DNA of 64,000 nucleotides from G965220075 sp965220075 (GCA_965220075.1 OZ244806.1:1798001-1862000), one strand, 5' to 3'; positions 38,318 to 47,861 are shown, counted from the stretch's first letter. Translations and numbers: made by a program. Notes: a model not told the origin generated them from the letters alone.

Positions 38318-39346
38318 ATGAACTACCGCCCTCTCGGCACTCCTGAGTTGCAGGTGTCCGCGATCGGCTTCGGCGGCTGGCCGATGTCCGGTCTTTTCTA
38401 CGGCCCGGCACAGGACGACGCGGCGCTCAGGGCGCTCCAGCGGGCGCTCGACGTAGGTATCAACCTCTTCGACACCGCCGCCGGTTATGGCGTGGGCCAC
38501 TCCGAGCAGCTCATGGGGAAGGCGCTCGCAGGCCACCGTGACAACGTCATCATCGTGACCAAGGGCGGCAACATCTACGACCCGGAGATCAAGTACTACG
38601 CGCGCGACTCCCGGTACGAGACGATCCTTGCCAACTGCGACGAGAGCCTCCGCAATCTTGGCACCGACTACGTCGATCTCTACCTGGTCCACTGGCCGGA
38701 CTACGACACGCCGATCGAGGAGCCCATGCGCGCGTTCGACGCGCTGCGCGCGCAAGGCAAGATTCGCTTCGGCGGCGTTTCCAACTTCACCCCCGACCTG
38801 CTGGAGGGCGCCCTGGCCGCGCACCCGATCGTGGCCGACCAGCTGGGCTATCACATGCTCGACCGCCGCCATGCCGAGGCGATCATTCCCTACTGCCGCG
38901 AGCATGGTTTGGGAGTCATGGCCTATGGCTCGCTGGCCCACGGCATGCTGACCGGCGCCTTCACCGCCGAGACCCGGTTCGACGACGACGACTGGCGAAT
39001 CCGCACGGGCCACGCGTTCGGGCTGCCGCTGTTCCTAGGCGATCACTTCGCGGCGAACGTCGCCGCCGTGGACCGGCTCAAGCCGCTGGCGCGGCGTGCG
39101 GGCGTGACGCTCCCGCAGCTGGCGCTGCGCTGGGTGCTGCGGGAGCCGGCCGTAACCACCGCGCTGGTGGGCTGCCGCAATCCCGAAGAAGTAGACGCGG
39201 CCGTGGCTGCCCTCGAGGCCGACATTCCGGACGACGCCATGCGCGAAGCCGACGCCATCACCGCCGAGGCCTACCAGCGCATGCTGCTGGAAGTCTTGCC
39301 CTGGGAGACCGTCGGGCCTGTCCGGCGCACCCAAGACTCGCCGTAG
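38318..39346 (+). CDS. Aldo/keto reductase
   Basis: 342 aa NAD(P)H-dependent (alpha/beta)8 reductase. The catalytic tetrad is visible: D52, Y57 (FDTAAGYG), K82 (VTKGG), H125 (VHWPDY). IRFGGVSNF and, late, ALVGCRNPEEVDAAVAAL for cofactor binding are standard. It begins NYRPLGTPELQVSAIGFGG at the ATG at 38318 with GAGG 7 nt upstream; the TTG at 38306 is less likely. It diverges from rplU. It reduces aldehydes or ketones, or acts as a sugar dehydrogenase; the substrate cannot be read from sequence. Confidence 0.92.
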   Translation: MNYRPLGTPELQVSAIGFGGWPMSGLFYGPAQDDAALRALQRALDVGINLFDTAAGYGVGHSEQLMGKALAGHRDNVIIVTKGGNIYDPEIKYYARDSRYETILANCDESLRNLGTDYVDLYLVHWPDYDTPIEEPMRAFDALRAQGKIRFGGVSNFTPDLLEGALAAHPIVADQLGYHMLDRRHAEAIIPYCREHGLGVMAYGSLAHGMLTGAFTAETRFDDDDWRIRTGHAFGLPLFLGDHFAANVAAVDRLKPLARRAGVTLPQLALRWVLREPAVTTALVGCRNPEEVDAAVAALEADIPDDAMREADAITAEAYQRMLLEVLPWETVGPVRRTQDSP

Positions 39347-39359
39347 GGCTGATCCTCTC

Positions 39360-39929
39360 TCAGCCGGGCTCGTGAATCACGGCGCCCAGCGGGCGCGCCC
39401 CGGCCTCGCGCAGCACGGCCGCCGCCCTCACGGCGTCGTCGCGATGTGAGCGGCCGTGCTGCACCACCAGCAGCGTGCCGTCGCTTAGTGCCGCCACCGC
39501 CCGTGCTTCCGGCACCTCCAGCAGCGGCGGGCATGCTACGACCACCACGTCGAACTGACGCTTGTAGTCCCGCAACTCACGCGTGAACGACTCCGCGACC
39601 AGCAGCGCCGGCTCGCCGGAACTTACCGCCGCGGCAGTCACGATCGTGAGCCCTGCTATTGGGTCCCCGGAGTCGACGCTGGCGCGCAGGTGCGCGCCAG
39701 GCGTGGTATCCGCGTCGAGCGCCAGCACGCCGCGCCCGGTCTGTGCCAGCGCGGCCGCCAGGTGCGCGGCCACGTGCCGCTGGTCTTCGCTGGCGTGTGG
39801 GCTGGTGACGGCTATCAAGGGACGCTCAACGCCGGATAGCGCGATCACCACGTTTGCGCGCAGCTCGCGGATCCCGGCCGCCAATCTCCCGGCGGCCGGC
39901 ACGTGTGCTTCCAGCGGTTCCCCAGGCAT
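39360..39929 (-). CDS. BY-kinase-like ATPase (CpsD/Wzc type) with lost P-loop
   Basis: 189 aa, last gene of the exopolysaccharide operon. The order of segments matches the cytosolic kinase of polysaccharide co-polymerases: RELRANVVIAL near the N-terminus, the position of Walker A, VLALDADTTPG (Walker A'), and FDVVVVACPPLLEV (Walker B position). However Walker A, normally S-x-x-GEGKS, reads SPHASEDQRHVAA, without the lysine and glycines, and the Walker B aspartate is Cys/Ala. There is no C-terminal tyrosine cluster. It is therefore probably an inactive partner that only regulates the Wzz-like proteins. It starts 4 nt after the preceding stop. Confidence 0.75.
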   Translation of the reverse strand: MPGEPLEAHVPAAGRLAAGIRELRANVVIALSGVERPLIAVTSPHASEDQRHVAAHLAAALAQTGRGVLALDADTTPGAHLRASVDSGDPIAGLTIVTAAAVSSGEPALLVAESFTRELRDYKRQFDVVVVACPPLLEVPEARAVAALSDGTLLVVQHGRSHRDDAVRAAAVLREAGARPLGAVIHEPG

Positions 39930-39933
39930 GTTG

Positions 39934-40551
39934 TCAGGTCTCCGCGGCAGACCGGGCTTCCGGCCTCTTCAAGACCAGCCAGGCGGTGCCGGCGCCCAGC
40001 AGCGCGCCGATCAGCGCCGCGATTGGCAGCGCGATCTCGAGCCGCGGCCACACCGGCGCCGATTGCGGGCGAGCCGGATCGATCACCGCGACCTCCAGTC
40101 CTTTCTCGCGGTCATTGACACGCTCGGGCGTGGCGACTTCGTCAACCAGGAGCTCGGCCAGCGCGTTGGCCACCGAGGCCGCCCGCGCGCCGTCGCTGTC
40201 TTCCGATTGAATCGTAACCAGCAGGCGGTCGGCGTCGCCGTCGGTGCGCACGTTCCGCACGATCTGCGCGGCGCTCAGTCCGCCTCTATGCTCGGGTGTC
40301 AACCGTTCCGCATAAGCTTCGGAGTCCACCCAGACGGCGTAGTTGCGCACGAGCCGCGCGGCAGCCTCGGCCGCGCCCAGGTCCGCGATGCGCGGCCGGA
40401 TCGAGACCTGTGTCTGCGCTCGGTAAACAGGCGTGGCTACCAACGCCACAATGAGCGCTACCACCACCGCCAGACCGGCCGCGGCCGACCCGACAACTAT
40501 CGTCAGCCGCTGAGAAGCCCACAGCTCACCCACGATGCTGCGCCGGCTCAC
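39934..40551 (-). CDS. Wzz/GumC-type chain-length determinant-like protein
   Basis: 205 aa from GTG at 40551, which overlaps the previous stop as GTGA; the open frame further up is unsupported. One helix near 12-38 (IVVGSAAAGLAVVVALIVAL), a periplasmic part with VYRAQTQVSIRPRIADLG and QIVRNVRTDGDADRLLVTI, and a second helix at the C-terminus (LPIAALIGALLGAGTAWLVL) make the two-helix Wzz plan. Such proteins regulate polymer length in export of polysaccharide. It lies between another Wzz-like protein and the kinase-like gene. Confidence 0.8.
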   Translation of the reverse strand: MSRRSIVGELWASQRLTIVVGSAAAGLAVVVALIVALVATPVYRAQTQVSIRPRIADLGAAEAAARLVRNYAVWVDSEAYAERLTPEHRGGLSAAQIVRNVRTDGDADRLLVTIQSEDSDGARAASVANALAELLVDEVATPERVNDREKGLEVAVIDPARPQSAPVWPRLEIALPIAALIGALLGAGTAWLVLKRPEARSAAET

Positions 40552-41219
40552 TTGACGGTACCGATCACCGGCATCTCCAGCAGCTCGGCCACGTCGCTGG
40601 CATGCAGCCGGTTTACGCGCCAATCGACTACAAGCGCGATGGTGACCGAGATGAAGAGTGCCGCCAGTATCCGAACCGCGACGTCCAGCACCACTACGGC
40701 CGCGGGCGGCCGTCTCGGCTTATCGGTCTTGTCTATCAGTTGCAGCGTGCCGATCTCGGCAAGCGCCGGGTACAGCGAGGTTTGCTCTTTGAGCAAGATG
40801 GCGACCAGGGTGTCAACCACCGCCTGACCGGAGTCTTGATCAGGCCAGGCCAACTCTATTCGCAGCCCGCGCGCCAGCGGAAACACCTCCAGCGTCTGAT
40901 GAACCTGATCGAAGTCGGGCGTGCGCTCGGCTGGCTCCATGCGCTCGAATGCGTCGCGCAGGATCTCGCGGCCGCTGGCGAGGCGTACCAGATCTTCGAT
41001 CACCACCGCCGAAGCCTGGGCGCGGCTGTTCTCAATGCCGAATTGCCGGTTCTCGCTGTCCGGGGGCAGGTTTAGCACCAGCAGCACCTCCGCCTCGGAT
41101 CGGAACGCCACCGGACCAAACACCTGCCACAGTATTGCGCCCAGCGCCGTCAAAAGCGTTACGGCAGAGATGAAAACCCACCAGCGCGCCAGGATCCGCC
41201 CCACGCGTGTTAGAGACAT
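40548..41219 (-). CDS. Wzz-type chain-length determinant-like protein
   Basis: 223 aa, two membrane helices (14-36 and ~178-203), with a periplasmic domain between them. The beginning LTRVGRILARWWVFISAVT and FRSEAEVLLVLN are Wzz-like. The final cytosolic bit (LHASDVAELLEMPVIGTV) resembles the linker that precedes the kinase domain in fused forms, so the two Wzz-like proteins and the separate kinase-like protein may together replace one fused Wzc. The start ATG directly follows the stop of the glycosyltransferase. Confidence 0.8.
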   Translation of the reverse strand: MSLTRVGRILARWWVFISAVTLLTALGAILWQVFGPVAFRSEAEVLLVLNLPPDSENRQFGIENSRAQASAVVIEDLVRLASGREILRDAFERMEPAERTPDFDQVHQTLEVFPLARGLRIELAWPDQDSGQAVVDTLVAILLKEQTSLYPALAEIGTLQLIDKTDKPRRPPAAVVVLDVAVRILAALFISVTIALVVDWRVNRLHASDVAELLEMPVIGTVK

Positions 41220-42332
41220 CTAGACCCGCTCCCCCGGCGGTGTGCGGTTCCGCGCCATGGTTTGCTCGACCAGGCGGCCGAGATTGACGCGGAACCGCTC
41301 ACGGTCGAATTCTGCGGCGTGAGATGTAAGCCGCTCGGTGTCGAATGTCTGCCGCTCCACGCGACCCAGCGCGCGGCTCAGGCTCGTGACGCTAGGTTTA
41401 TCAAAAAGCACGCCGGTCTCGCCGTTCTTCACAGTGTCAAGCGCGCCGCCGCCGGCGAATGCCACCACCGGCCTCCCCGCAGCCTGGGCCTCGACGGGCG
41501 TGATGCCGAAGTCCTCTTCGCCGGGGAAGATCAGAGCCCGGCAGCGCGCCATGAAGTGGCGTACTTGCGCGTTCGGCAGCCTACCAAGAAAGCGGACCGA
41601 GGGCCCCGCCTTAGCGCGCAGCCTGGGCATGTCGCGACCCTCGCCGATCACGACCAGTTTCCGGTCGGTGGCTGTGCAAGCCTGCACAGCCAGATCGATG
41701 CGTTTGTAGGGGATCAAGCGCGACACGACCAGGTAATAGTCTTCCAACTCGGTTGTGGGAGTGAAATCCCTGGTGCTCACCGGCGGATAGATCACGGGCG
41801 CGCCGCGACCGTAGCAGCGCCGGATGCGATCGGCCACTGCGGTCGAGATCGCCACGAATTGAGTGACGCGTTGCGCCGCCGCGTGATCCCAGCGGCGCAT
41901 CCAGCCGAGTAGCGGCCGCAGGGCCGGCAGCAGCCAGCGCGGATAGCCTTCCCGCTCCAGATAGTCCTCCGGCGTCCAAATAAAGCGCGTGGGCGTGAGG
42001 CAGTAGCACACGTGCACGGTGTCACGGGGTACACGTATTCCCTTGCAGAACGCGCTGGCGTTGCTGATCACCAGGTCGACGTCGCGCACGCGCAGGGTTT
42101 GAAAGGCCAACGGATAGAGGGCCAGCAGCGCCTGGTGACGCCTGCGCCAGCCTGGCAGCCGTTGCATCCAGCTCGTGCGAATCTCCATCTGCCGAAACTC
42201 ATCGTCGACCAGACCAGGCGCGTAGAACGTCGTATACACCGGCGCGGACGGATACAGCGCATGGAGCTCCGCCAGCACTCGCTCAGCGCCGCCCTGCTGG
42301 TTCAGCCAATCGTGAACCAGCGCGACCTTCAC
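41220..42332 (-). CDS. GT4 family glycosyltransferase
   Basis: 370 aa GT-B fold sugar transferase. N-terminal KVALVHDWLNQQGGAERVL is the acceptor-side glycine-rich loop. The middle contains YCLTPTRFIW and FVAISTAVADRI. The donor side holds YYLVVSRLIPYKRIDLAVQA, FLGRLPNAQVRHFMARCRA, and FPGEEDFGITPVEAQAAGRP, the E-x7-E motif that binds the nucleotide sugar. It resembles mannosyltransferases of O-antigen/capsule pathways. Cytosolic, membrane-associated; adds a sugar to the lipid-linked repeat begun by the WbaP-like enzyme. Confidence 0.9.
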   Translation of the reverse strand: MKVALVHDWLNQQGGAERVLAELHALYPSAPVYTTFYAPGLVDDEFRQMEIRTSWMQRLPGWRRRHQALLALYPLAFQTLRVRDVDLVISNASAFCKGIRVPRDTVHVCYCLTPTRFIWTPEDYLEREGYPRWLLPALRPLLGWMRRWDHAAAQRVTQFVAISTAVADRIRRCYGRGAPVIYPPVSTRDFTPTTELEDYYLVVSRLIPYKRIDLAVQACTATDRKLVVIGEGRDMPRLRAKAGPSVRFLGRLPNAQVRHFMARCRALIFPGEEDFGITPVEAQAAGRPVVAFAGGGALDTVKNGETGVLFDKPSVTSLSRALGRVERQTFDTERLTSHAAEFDRERFRVNLGRLVEQTMARNRTPPGERV

Positions 42333-42360
42333 TGTGGCGCCTGCCGTAGGCCGCGGACGC

Positions 42361-43863
42361 TCAGTAGGCGCCCCGCCCGCCCACTACAACCGGAATCGTC
42401 ATCAGCAGAATCTTCAGGTCGAGACCCAGCGACCAGTGCGTCACGTAGTAGGTATCGAGCATCACCATCTCTACGAAAGCAACGTCGCTGCGGCCGCTCA
42501 CCTGCCAGAGGCCGGTCAGACCGGGTAGAACCCGCAACCGGTGCCTCGCCCAGTCGTCGTATTGCTCCACCTCGGCGGGCACCTGGGCGCGCGGTCCCAC
42601 CAGGCTCATGCTCCCCGCCAGCACGTTCAGCAGCTGTGGCAACTCGTCCAAGCTGAACCGCCGCAGCACCCGGCCCACGCGCGTGCGGCGCGCGTCGTCC
42701 GGAACCTTGAACAGCATGGGATGCTCGTCGCCGTCGAATAGCTCGGACTTGCGGACTTCGGCGTCGGCAACCATCGAGCGGAACTTCAGTAGTGTGAATC
42801 GGCATCCCCCCTTGCCTATGCGAGTGTGCTTGAAGAGCACCGGACCCGGGGAATCGAGCTTGACCGCCAGGGCAATCACGATCCAGAGGGGACCTGTGAC
42901 TGCCAATCCCGTCAGGCTTACCAGAATGTCCAAGAGCCGTTTCTGTATGTACTTGAAGCCCCCGATCTGGTCGTCGCTAAGCGTGATCAAGGGAATCCCG
43001 GCCAGCGGATGGATTTCCATGCGCCCGAATTGGGCCTCAAGCAGGTCTGGTGCCACCCGGAAGCGCACTCCGTGAGTGCGGCAGCGCTCCAGCACGCGCC
43101 CCAGCCCTTGTTGATCGGAGGACGGCAGCGCCACGTATACCTCATCGATCGCTCTCGTCTGGATGATCGCCTCGAGGTCGCGCAGGTCCCCTAAGCGTTG
43201 GAACCGCCCGAAGCCCGCCTCGGCGGCCTCTGGGCCGGTCTCCAGGTAACCCACTACGCGATTGCCGGCGCTCGGGCTGGCGCTGAGCTGCTGCATAAGG
43301 AACTTGGCCACCACGCCGCTGCCCACCACCAGGACGCGCTGATTGTCGAAGCCGGCGCGGCGCACGGCATCCAGCGCCAATCTCCGCGCAAGCAGCCAGA
43401 TCGACGCCAGCCCTGCTCCCAGCACGCCCAGATAGAGAAACATCAAGCGCGAGAAGAACAGCGGGCGCGCCGCGAAGAACACGGTTATCACGGCCGCGGT
43501 ACCGATCAATACCCCCACGCCGATGCGCACGCCGTCGTCGAACAAGGAAACAGTGCGGCGGCGCTGATAGCGGCCCAGGACGTAGAAGCTGGCCACCGTC
43601 ATGCCGATGAACAGCCCCGCCACAATCCAATAGGAGTCGAGCGGCGCGAGTTGAAACTCGTTGAGCTCTGGTCCTAAACGCCAGACGTAGCGCACTGTGT
43701 AGGCGAGCAGGAACGCGCCAAGCAGGGCCGCCAGATCCCCTGCAAGCACGATCCAGGGCGATACCACCAGCCGCGCGGCGGCGCTGGATCTCGCCGGCCA
43801 GCCGGTCGGCGGCGCGGCTTGCTCTAGTACCGGCTCAGGACGCGTTGATAGACGCTGAGACAT
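42361..43863 (-). CDS. WbaP-like polyprenyl-phosphate sugar-1-phosphate transferase
   Basis: 500 aa. Four to five helices in the first ~140 residues and a CoA-binding-like domain (VLVVGSGVVAKFL) precede the catalytic C-terminal domain: KRLLDILVSLTGL with the re-entrant helix, SPGPVLFKHTRIGKGG, FTLLKFRSMV, RFSLDELPQLLNV, MSLVGPRAQ and LPGLTGLWQVSGRS. It puts the first sugar phosphate on undecaprenyl phosphate at the cytosolic face. I use the ATG at 43863; a GTG at 43884 is also open, and both overlap the upstream gene (to 43824), so the true start is uncertain. Confidence 0.92.
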   Translation of the reverse strand: MSQRLSTRPEPVLEQAAPPTGWPARSSAAARLVVSPWIVLAGDLAALLGAFLLAYTVRYVWRLGPELNEFQLAPLDSYWIVAGLFIGMTVASFYVLGRYQRRRTVSLFDDGVRIGVGVLIGTAAVITVFFAARPLFFSRLMFLYLGVLGAGLASIWLLARRLALDAVRRAGFDNQRVLVVGSGVVAKFLMQQLSASPSAGNRVVGYLETGPEAAEAGFGRFQRLGDLRDLEAIIQTRAIDEVYVALPSSDQQGLGRVLERCRTHGVRFRVAPDLLEAQFGRMEIHPLAGIPLITLSDDQIGGFKYIQKRLLDILVSLTGLAVTGPLWIVIALAVKLDSPGPVLFKHTRIGKGGCRFTLLKFRSMVADAEVRKSELFDGDEHPMLFKVPDDARRTRVGRVLRRFSLDELPQLLNVLAGSMSLVGPRAQVPAEVEQYDDWARHRLRVLPGLTGLWQVSGRSDVAFVEMVMLDTYYVTHWSLGLDLKILLMTIPVVVGGRGAY

Positions 43864-45005
43864 CTCTGAGCTGCTGTCGTCCACTGAAACCTTCGTGCGC
43901 GCTCTAGCCCCTGCGCGCGCATGTGGACGCGCCGCTCGGGTGAGGCCAGCACCTGCGCCATGCTGGCGGCGAGCTGTTCGTCGTTGCGCGGGTCGACAGT
44001 CGCTCCCGCCTCTCCTACGACCTCCGGCAAACAGGATTGATTGGACGTAACGACCGGAGTCCCGCTGGCCATGGCCTCCAGCACGGGTATGCCGAAACCC
44101 TCGTAGCTCGAGGGGTAAACGACCAGATCGGCGGCAGTGTACCAGAAGGGGAGGGCCTCCTGCTTGACATAACCCAGCCTGCGAATGTCTGCCCCGAACC
44201 CGCCCTCGGCAATCTCCTCATCAAGCCGCACGCCGCCCCAACCATCCCCGCCGGCGATCACCAGCTCGCCATTGAAGGCGGCTTCGCGCCGCAAACGAGC
44301 GAATGCGCGTACTACGACGTCGACGTTCTTGCGCGGCTCGATGGTCCCCACGAACAACACGAACGGCCGTTCGAGCCTGTGCGTTGCGCGGAACCTTGCG
44401 ACTTCGCCGTCGGGACGCGGGTGGAACTCGGGATCCGCGCCCGGGTACACCACCGTCACCTTGCTCGCGTTCACGCCCAGCCGGGCGATGAGGTCGGCCT
44501 TGGTCGCCTGAGAATCTGCCAGCACCGCCCGCGCGCGCCGCACCGACAGCCACGTGGCCAGGCTGAGGTACCAACGCCGCCGCCACGGATGAGCGGTGGG
44601 CAGCTTCAAGAAGGACAGGTCGTGCACGGTCACGACGTGCCGCGTCGGAGCCGCCAGCGGCGCCACGTTCAGAAACGAGTGCAGCACGTGAAGGCGCGCG
44701 GCCGCCACGCGCCACGGCGCCACGAGTTGCTCCCACGCCACCCGCACGGGCGTCCGGGACGTAGGCAGGCGAGTGCGCTCTATCGCCGCATTCGGCCGCA
44801 GCGTGAAGGGTGGCTCGCGTACCGATTCATTCACGAAGATGTGAAAGCGGTGCTCCGGACGGGCCGCCAGGATTGCGTCGATGAGGCGCGCCGTGTAGCG
44901 GCTCACGCCAGCGTTGCGGAACGTCGCACCCGTGTACGCGACCAATGCGTTCAGTCCAATGCAGGCCGCCCGGTTGTCAGTCTCCGGCGGTCGGGCCTGC
45001 ATCAT
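43824..45005 (-). CDS. GT4 family glycosyltransferase
   Basis: 393 aa, first gene of the exopolysaccharide operon. N-terminal IGLNALVAYTGATFRNAGVS and RYTARLIDAIL, then HVVTVHDLSFLK, LADSQATKADLI, PFVLFVGTIEPRKNVDVVV and FGIPVLEAMASGTPVVTSN (donor site) fit the GT4 subfamily related to WbaZ/mannosyltransferases. The start ATG at 45005 (or the next codon) comes shortly before the family motif; the frame is open further up without a ribosome site. It overlaps the WbaP-like start. Confidence 0.9.
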   Translation of the reverse strand: MMQARPPETDNRAACIGLNALVAYTGATFRNAGVSRYTARLIDAILAARPEHRFHIFVNESVREPPFTLRPNAAIERTRLPTSRTPVRVAWEQLVAPWRVAAARLHVLHSFLNVAPLAAPTRHVVTVHDLSFLKLPTAHPWRRRWYLSLATWLSVRRARAVLADSQATKADLIARLGVNASKVTVVYPGADPEFHPRPDGEVARFRATHRLERPFVLFVGTIEPRKNVDVVVRAFARLRREAAFNGELVIAGGDGWGGVRLDEEIAEGGFGADIRRLGYVKQEALPFWYTAADLVVYPSSYEGFGIPVLEAMASGTPVVTSNQSCLPEVVGEAGATVDPRNDEQLAASMAQVLASPERRVHMRAQGLERARRFQWTTAAQRCLSVYQRVLSRY

Positions 45006-45106
45006 CGGCGAGTATAGACGTGACCTCCGGCGGAATCTCCGCCCGATGCCAGCACGGCCGGCCGACCACACTCAAACCTAAATACGTGTCAGTCGTTGCC
45101 CTCTGC

Positions 45107-46108
45107 TCAAGATGCCGGCGAATCCGGGGCGGCGTCAGCCGCCGTGTGTCGCCGTGCGTGGCGGCCCGCGGCCGCGATCGCCGAGCCGAACGCCGCGCCT
45201 CCCAAGAAGATCAAAGCGCTGTAGTACAGCCAGATCAGCAGCACCACCACGGTGGAGATCGGTCCGTAGACCAGGTTGAACGACGCTATGTTGGCTGAGT
45301 ACCACACGAACGCGTTCTTCCCAAGCTCGAACCCGGCGGCGGTCAGCAGCCCTCCCGCCAGCGCCGGCCGCCAGCCCAGCCGCTGGGCCGGCACGACGTG
45401 GAAGAAAGTTCCGGCGATGGCTGCCACGAAAACGATTGGAATCAGCACGCCGACTCCGCGCAAGGCCCACGTGAGCCAGACGAAGGGGGAATCCTGACCG
45501 AACGGATCAGCTTGCTGCATTGCCTGCAGCAGTGCCGTGATCGTCACAGAGAGGGCCAGCAAGGCGCCGGCGGACAAGGCGATGCTCAAGTCCACCGCCC
45601 GGCTATGCACGAAGGTGCGTTGCCGCGTTGCCGCGGTGGCCGCGTTGAGCCCCCGTCGCAGCGCGCCGAACAGATTGCTTCCCGTCCAGAGCAAGCCCAG
45701 CAGCGAGATAAGGCCGGCCTGCGCGCGCAGATCGGTGACCGAGGTGATGGCGTCGTTCAACACCGAGTTCGCTCCGGGCGCCAGGAAGGTCGTCAGGTCC
45801 AGCACTTGCTCCACCAGCACGTCCGGGTCCAGGAAGAACGACGCCGAAGCGAGCAGGAAAGTGACGAGCGGAATCAGGGAAACGACGGCTTGAAAGCTGA
45901 TCGCCGCCGCGTGGGTGGGCAAATGCTGAGCGCCGAACCGATGCGCCGTGAGCACGATCACGCCCAAAAAGCGGTGCCGCTCGATCCAATCCACGGCGCG
46001 CTGCGCGGACTCGGCCGCGACGCTGGCCTTCGCCGTGGCGGTGTTCACACCCCGGCGGGCGCGCGTGGGGAGCCGCAGTCGCCGCCGCGTTTCCCGATCG
46101 CCGCTCAC
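45107..46108 (-). CDS. YihY/BrkB family inner-membrane protein
   Basis: 333 aa with six membrane helices. Typical family spots are HAAAISFQAVVSLIPLVTFL, LISLLGLLWTGSNLFGALRR, GTFFHVVPAQRLGWRPALAG and YGPISTVVVLLIWLYYSALI followed by FLGGAAFGS. Once misnamed RNase BN; the true function is unclear (transport has been proposed). The start is GTG at 46108; the first ~40 residues are basic and cytosolic. It shares the strand of the EPS operon but is about 100 nt away from it. Confidence 0.9.
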   Translation of the reverse strand: MSGDRETRRRLRLPTRARRGVNTATAKASVAAESAQRAVDWIERHRFLGVIVLTAHRFGAQHLPTHAAAISFQAVVSLIPLVTFLLASASFFLDPDVLVEQVLDLTTFLAPGANSVLNDAITSVTDLRAQAGLISLLGLLWTGSNLFGALRRGLNAATAATRQRTFVHSRAVDLSIALSAGALLALSVTITALLQAMQQADPFGQDSPFVWLTWALRGVGVLIPIVFVAAIAGTFFHVVPAQRLGWRPALAGGLLTAAGFELGKNAFVWYSANIASFNLVYGPISTVVVLLIWLYYSALIFLGGAAFGSAIAAAGRHARRHTAADAAPDSPAS

Positions 46109-46175
46109 GCCCGACCCTCGCTCGCTCGCCTGGGTTGCTCGCGGCGCTCCGGGCGCCGGCAGTGCGCGAGTCTAA

Positions 46176-47861
46176 CTACGCAAGCCTGGCCACGATGACG
46201 GTGTGAGCGCCGCCGGGTACCTGCCAGCCGCCCGTGTATCTGTCCGCACCTACCGACCAATGCCGCGTATCGATCCGCCGGCCGTCAAAAAAGGCAATCG
46301 TTTCATTCCAGCCCGCGGGCAGCCGCACGGCTACCGCTCCGGTCAACTCCATGCTGGTCTCGTACTCCAGGAAAATAAACGATTCGAACGCCTCTTGTGC
46401 GAGATGCAAGGCGCCGCCCTCAGGATGTACGGCGTCTATCGATCCGCTGCGCCCGCCCAGACGCGGCACGATCGTGAATCCGTCGGTGTCCAGCCGCACG
46501 CCGAAGAGGCCACGGATCACCGCCTGCGCCACCGTGCCCGCCGCGCCCGAAAAGTCAGCCGAGCCTTGGCTCGACTGGGAGGGGATGTGAAACCATTCGT
46601 ACACCCCCTCGGCGGCGTCCCACGCGTGCGCGACTGCTCGCAAATGTCCGATCGCCCGCTCGGCCTGCCCGTGCTCGAACTCGCTCACAATCTGCAAGCC
46701 GCCCCACCAGTCCCACACGGCGCCGTTCTGATAAGAGCCGGCCGGCATCGCCCGGCTCTTGAAGAAGTCCGACGGGTAGGCGGGATGCAGCGTGAGTCCG
46801 GCCCGATCGGTGCCGGCGGCCGCGGCCGCCCTGCCGATGGCGTCAAAGATTGGCGGCACCTGCTCGGGCAGGACCAATCCGGCATAGATCGCCAAAACAC
46901 TGCTTATCGGCACTATTTCCGTCTCGTCGAAAGGGTCCTGCCAGTCGGTTATGTGCTTGTGTACGAGAAAGTGCCCTCGCGCCGGCTGCCAGAGATTCGC
47001 GAGCGCTCCTTCGCGCACGGCCGCTGCAACTGTGCGCCGGGCCTCGGCTTCTTCCCCACGGCCCGCCGCGTCCAGCATGCCCGCCAGATCGTGCAGCGCG
47101 CGGTAGTACCAGGCTTGGTCGAAGGGGGACAAGGTGATGTCGTCACCGCTCGCCAAGTCGGTCGGTTCGGGGCCCGCCTCCCGTTTCACGTCGCCCCAAT
47201 CCGTGGTGTGTCCGCGGTAAATCAGCTCCGTGTCGCCCCAGCGGCGTGTCCGCCGCAGGTAGTCCAGGCAGTCCCCCATACGATCGAGCACGGTCCGGCC
47301 CGCGATGTCCGCGGCCAGCCACTCGACCCCTCCAAAAGCTTTGAAGTAGGCGTAGGCCGCCTGCACGAGAGAAGTCTCTTCGTCGCTGACGACCGTCGCC
47401 TTGTCGAGTCTGCCGCTCGGTTCCAGCACCGCCGAGATCGCGCCGACCGTCGCCGGATTGGCCGCGAAGAATGTCTGTGAGCGTAGAAACGCTTCCACCG
47501 ACTCGCGCATGAACTTCGGCGGGAGGAAGAAGGCCAGCGCCGGCTGGATCGTGGCCGTATCTCGGATGAATACGGCTGGATAGGATCGGCCCGCCGCGTT
47601 GCCGGAAACAGGGTGGCCCTGAATTGCGAACTCGCGGGCGGTCGCCTTTAGGGTCGCCCGAATGTGGGGCAGCAGCGCGGCGATCTCCGGCAGGCCCGTA
47701 ACGTCCCAAGCGGTCTCCGCCTGGGGCGGCTGGGCGGCGCCAAAGACGGGTTGAGCCGGCAACACCGCGGCCATTGCCGCGGCCGCTTGCAGGAACCGCC
47801 GCCGACCGGTTGTGACTTCCAAGCCGTTTGCGTCGGCGTTTGAAATCGTTCGCACTGGCAC
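46176..47861 (-). CDS. Tat-exported six-hairpin glycosidase-like protein
   Basis: 561 aa. A Tat-type signal (RRRFLQ at 20-25 followed by AAAAMAAVLPAQPVFGAA) sends it out of the cell. The body follows the (alpha/alpha)6 barrel of amylo-1,6-glucosidase/neutral-invertase-like enzymes: YPAVFIRDTATIQPALAFF, DEETSLVQAAYAYFKA, GHTTDWGDVKREAG, QAWYYRALHDLAGM, QNGAVWDWWGGLQIV, EWFHIPSQSSQGSADFSGAAGT, where the last is cut as needed. Acidic residues in RDT and DWGD are candidate catalysts. A C-terminal beta-domain follows. The exact substrate is unknown. Confidence 0.8.
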   Translation of the reverse strand: MPVRTISNADANGLEVTTGRRRFLQAAAAMAAVLPAQPVFGAAQPPQAETAWDVTGLPEIAALLPHIRATLKATAREFAIQGHPVSGNAAGRSYPAVFIRDTATIQPALAFFLPPKFMRESVEAFLRSQTFFAANPATVGAISAVLEPSGRLDKATVVSDEETSLVQAAYAYFKAFGGVEWLAADIAGRTVLDRMGDCLDYLRRTRRWGDTELIYRGHTTDWGDVKREAGPEPTDLASGDDITLSPFDQAWYYRALHDLAGMLDAAGRGEEAEARRTVAAAVREGALANLWQPARGHFLVHKHITDWQDPFDETEIVPISSVLAIYAGLVLPEQVPPIFDAIGRAAAAAGTDRAGLTLHPAYPSDFFKSRAMPAGSYQNGAVWDWWGGLQIVSEFEHGQAERAIGHLRAVAHAWDAAEGVYEWFHIPSQSSQGSADFSGAAGTVAQAVIRGLFGVRLDTDGFTIVPRLGGRSGSIDAVHPEGGALHLAQEAFESFIFLEYETSMELTGAVAVRLPAGWNETIAFFDGRRIDTRHWSVGADRYTGGWQVPGGAHTVIVARLA

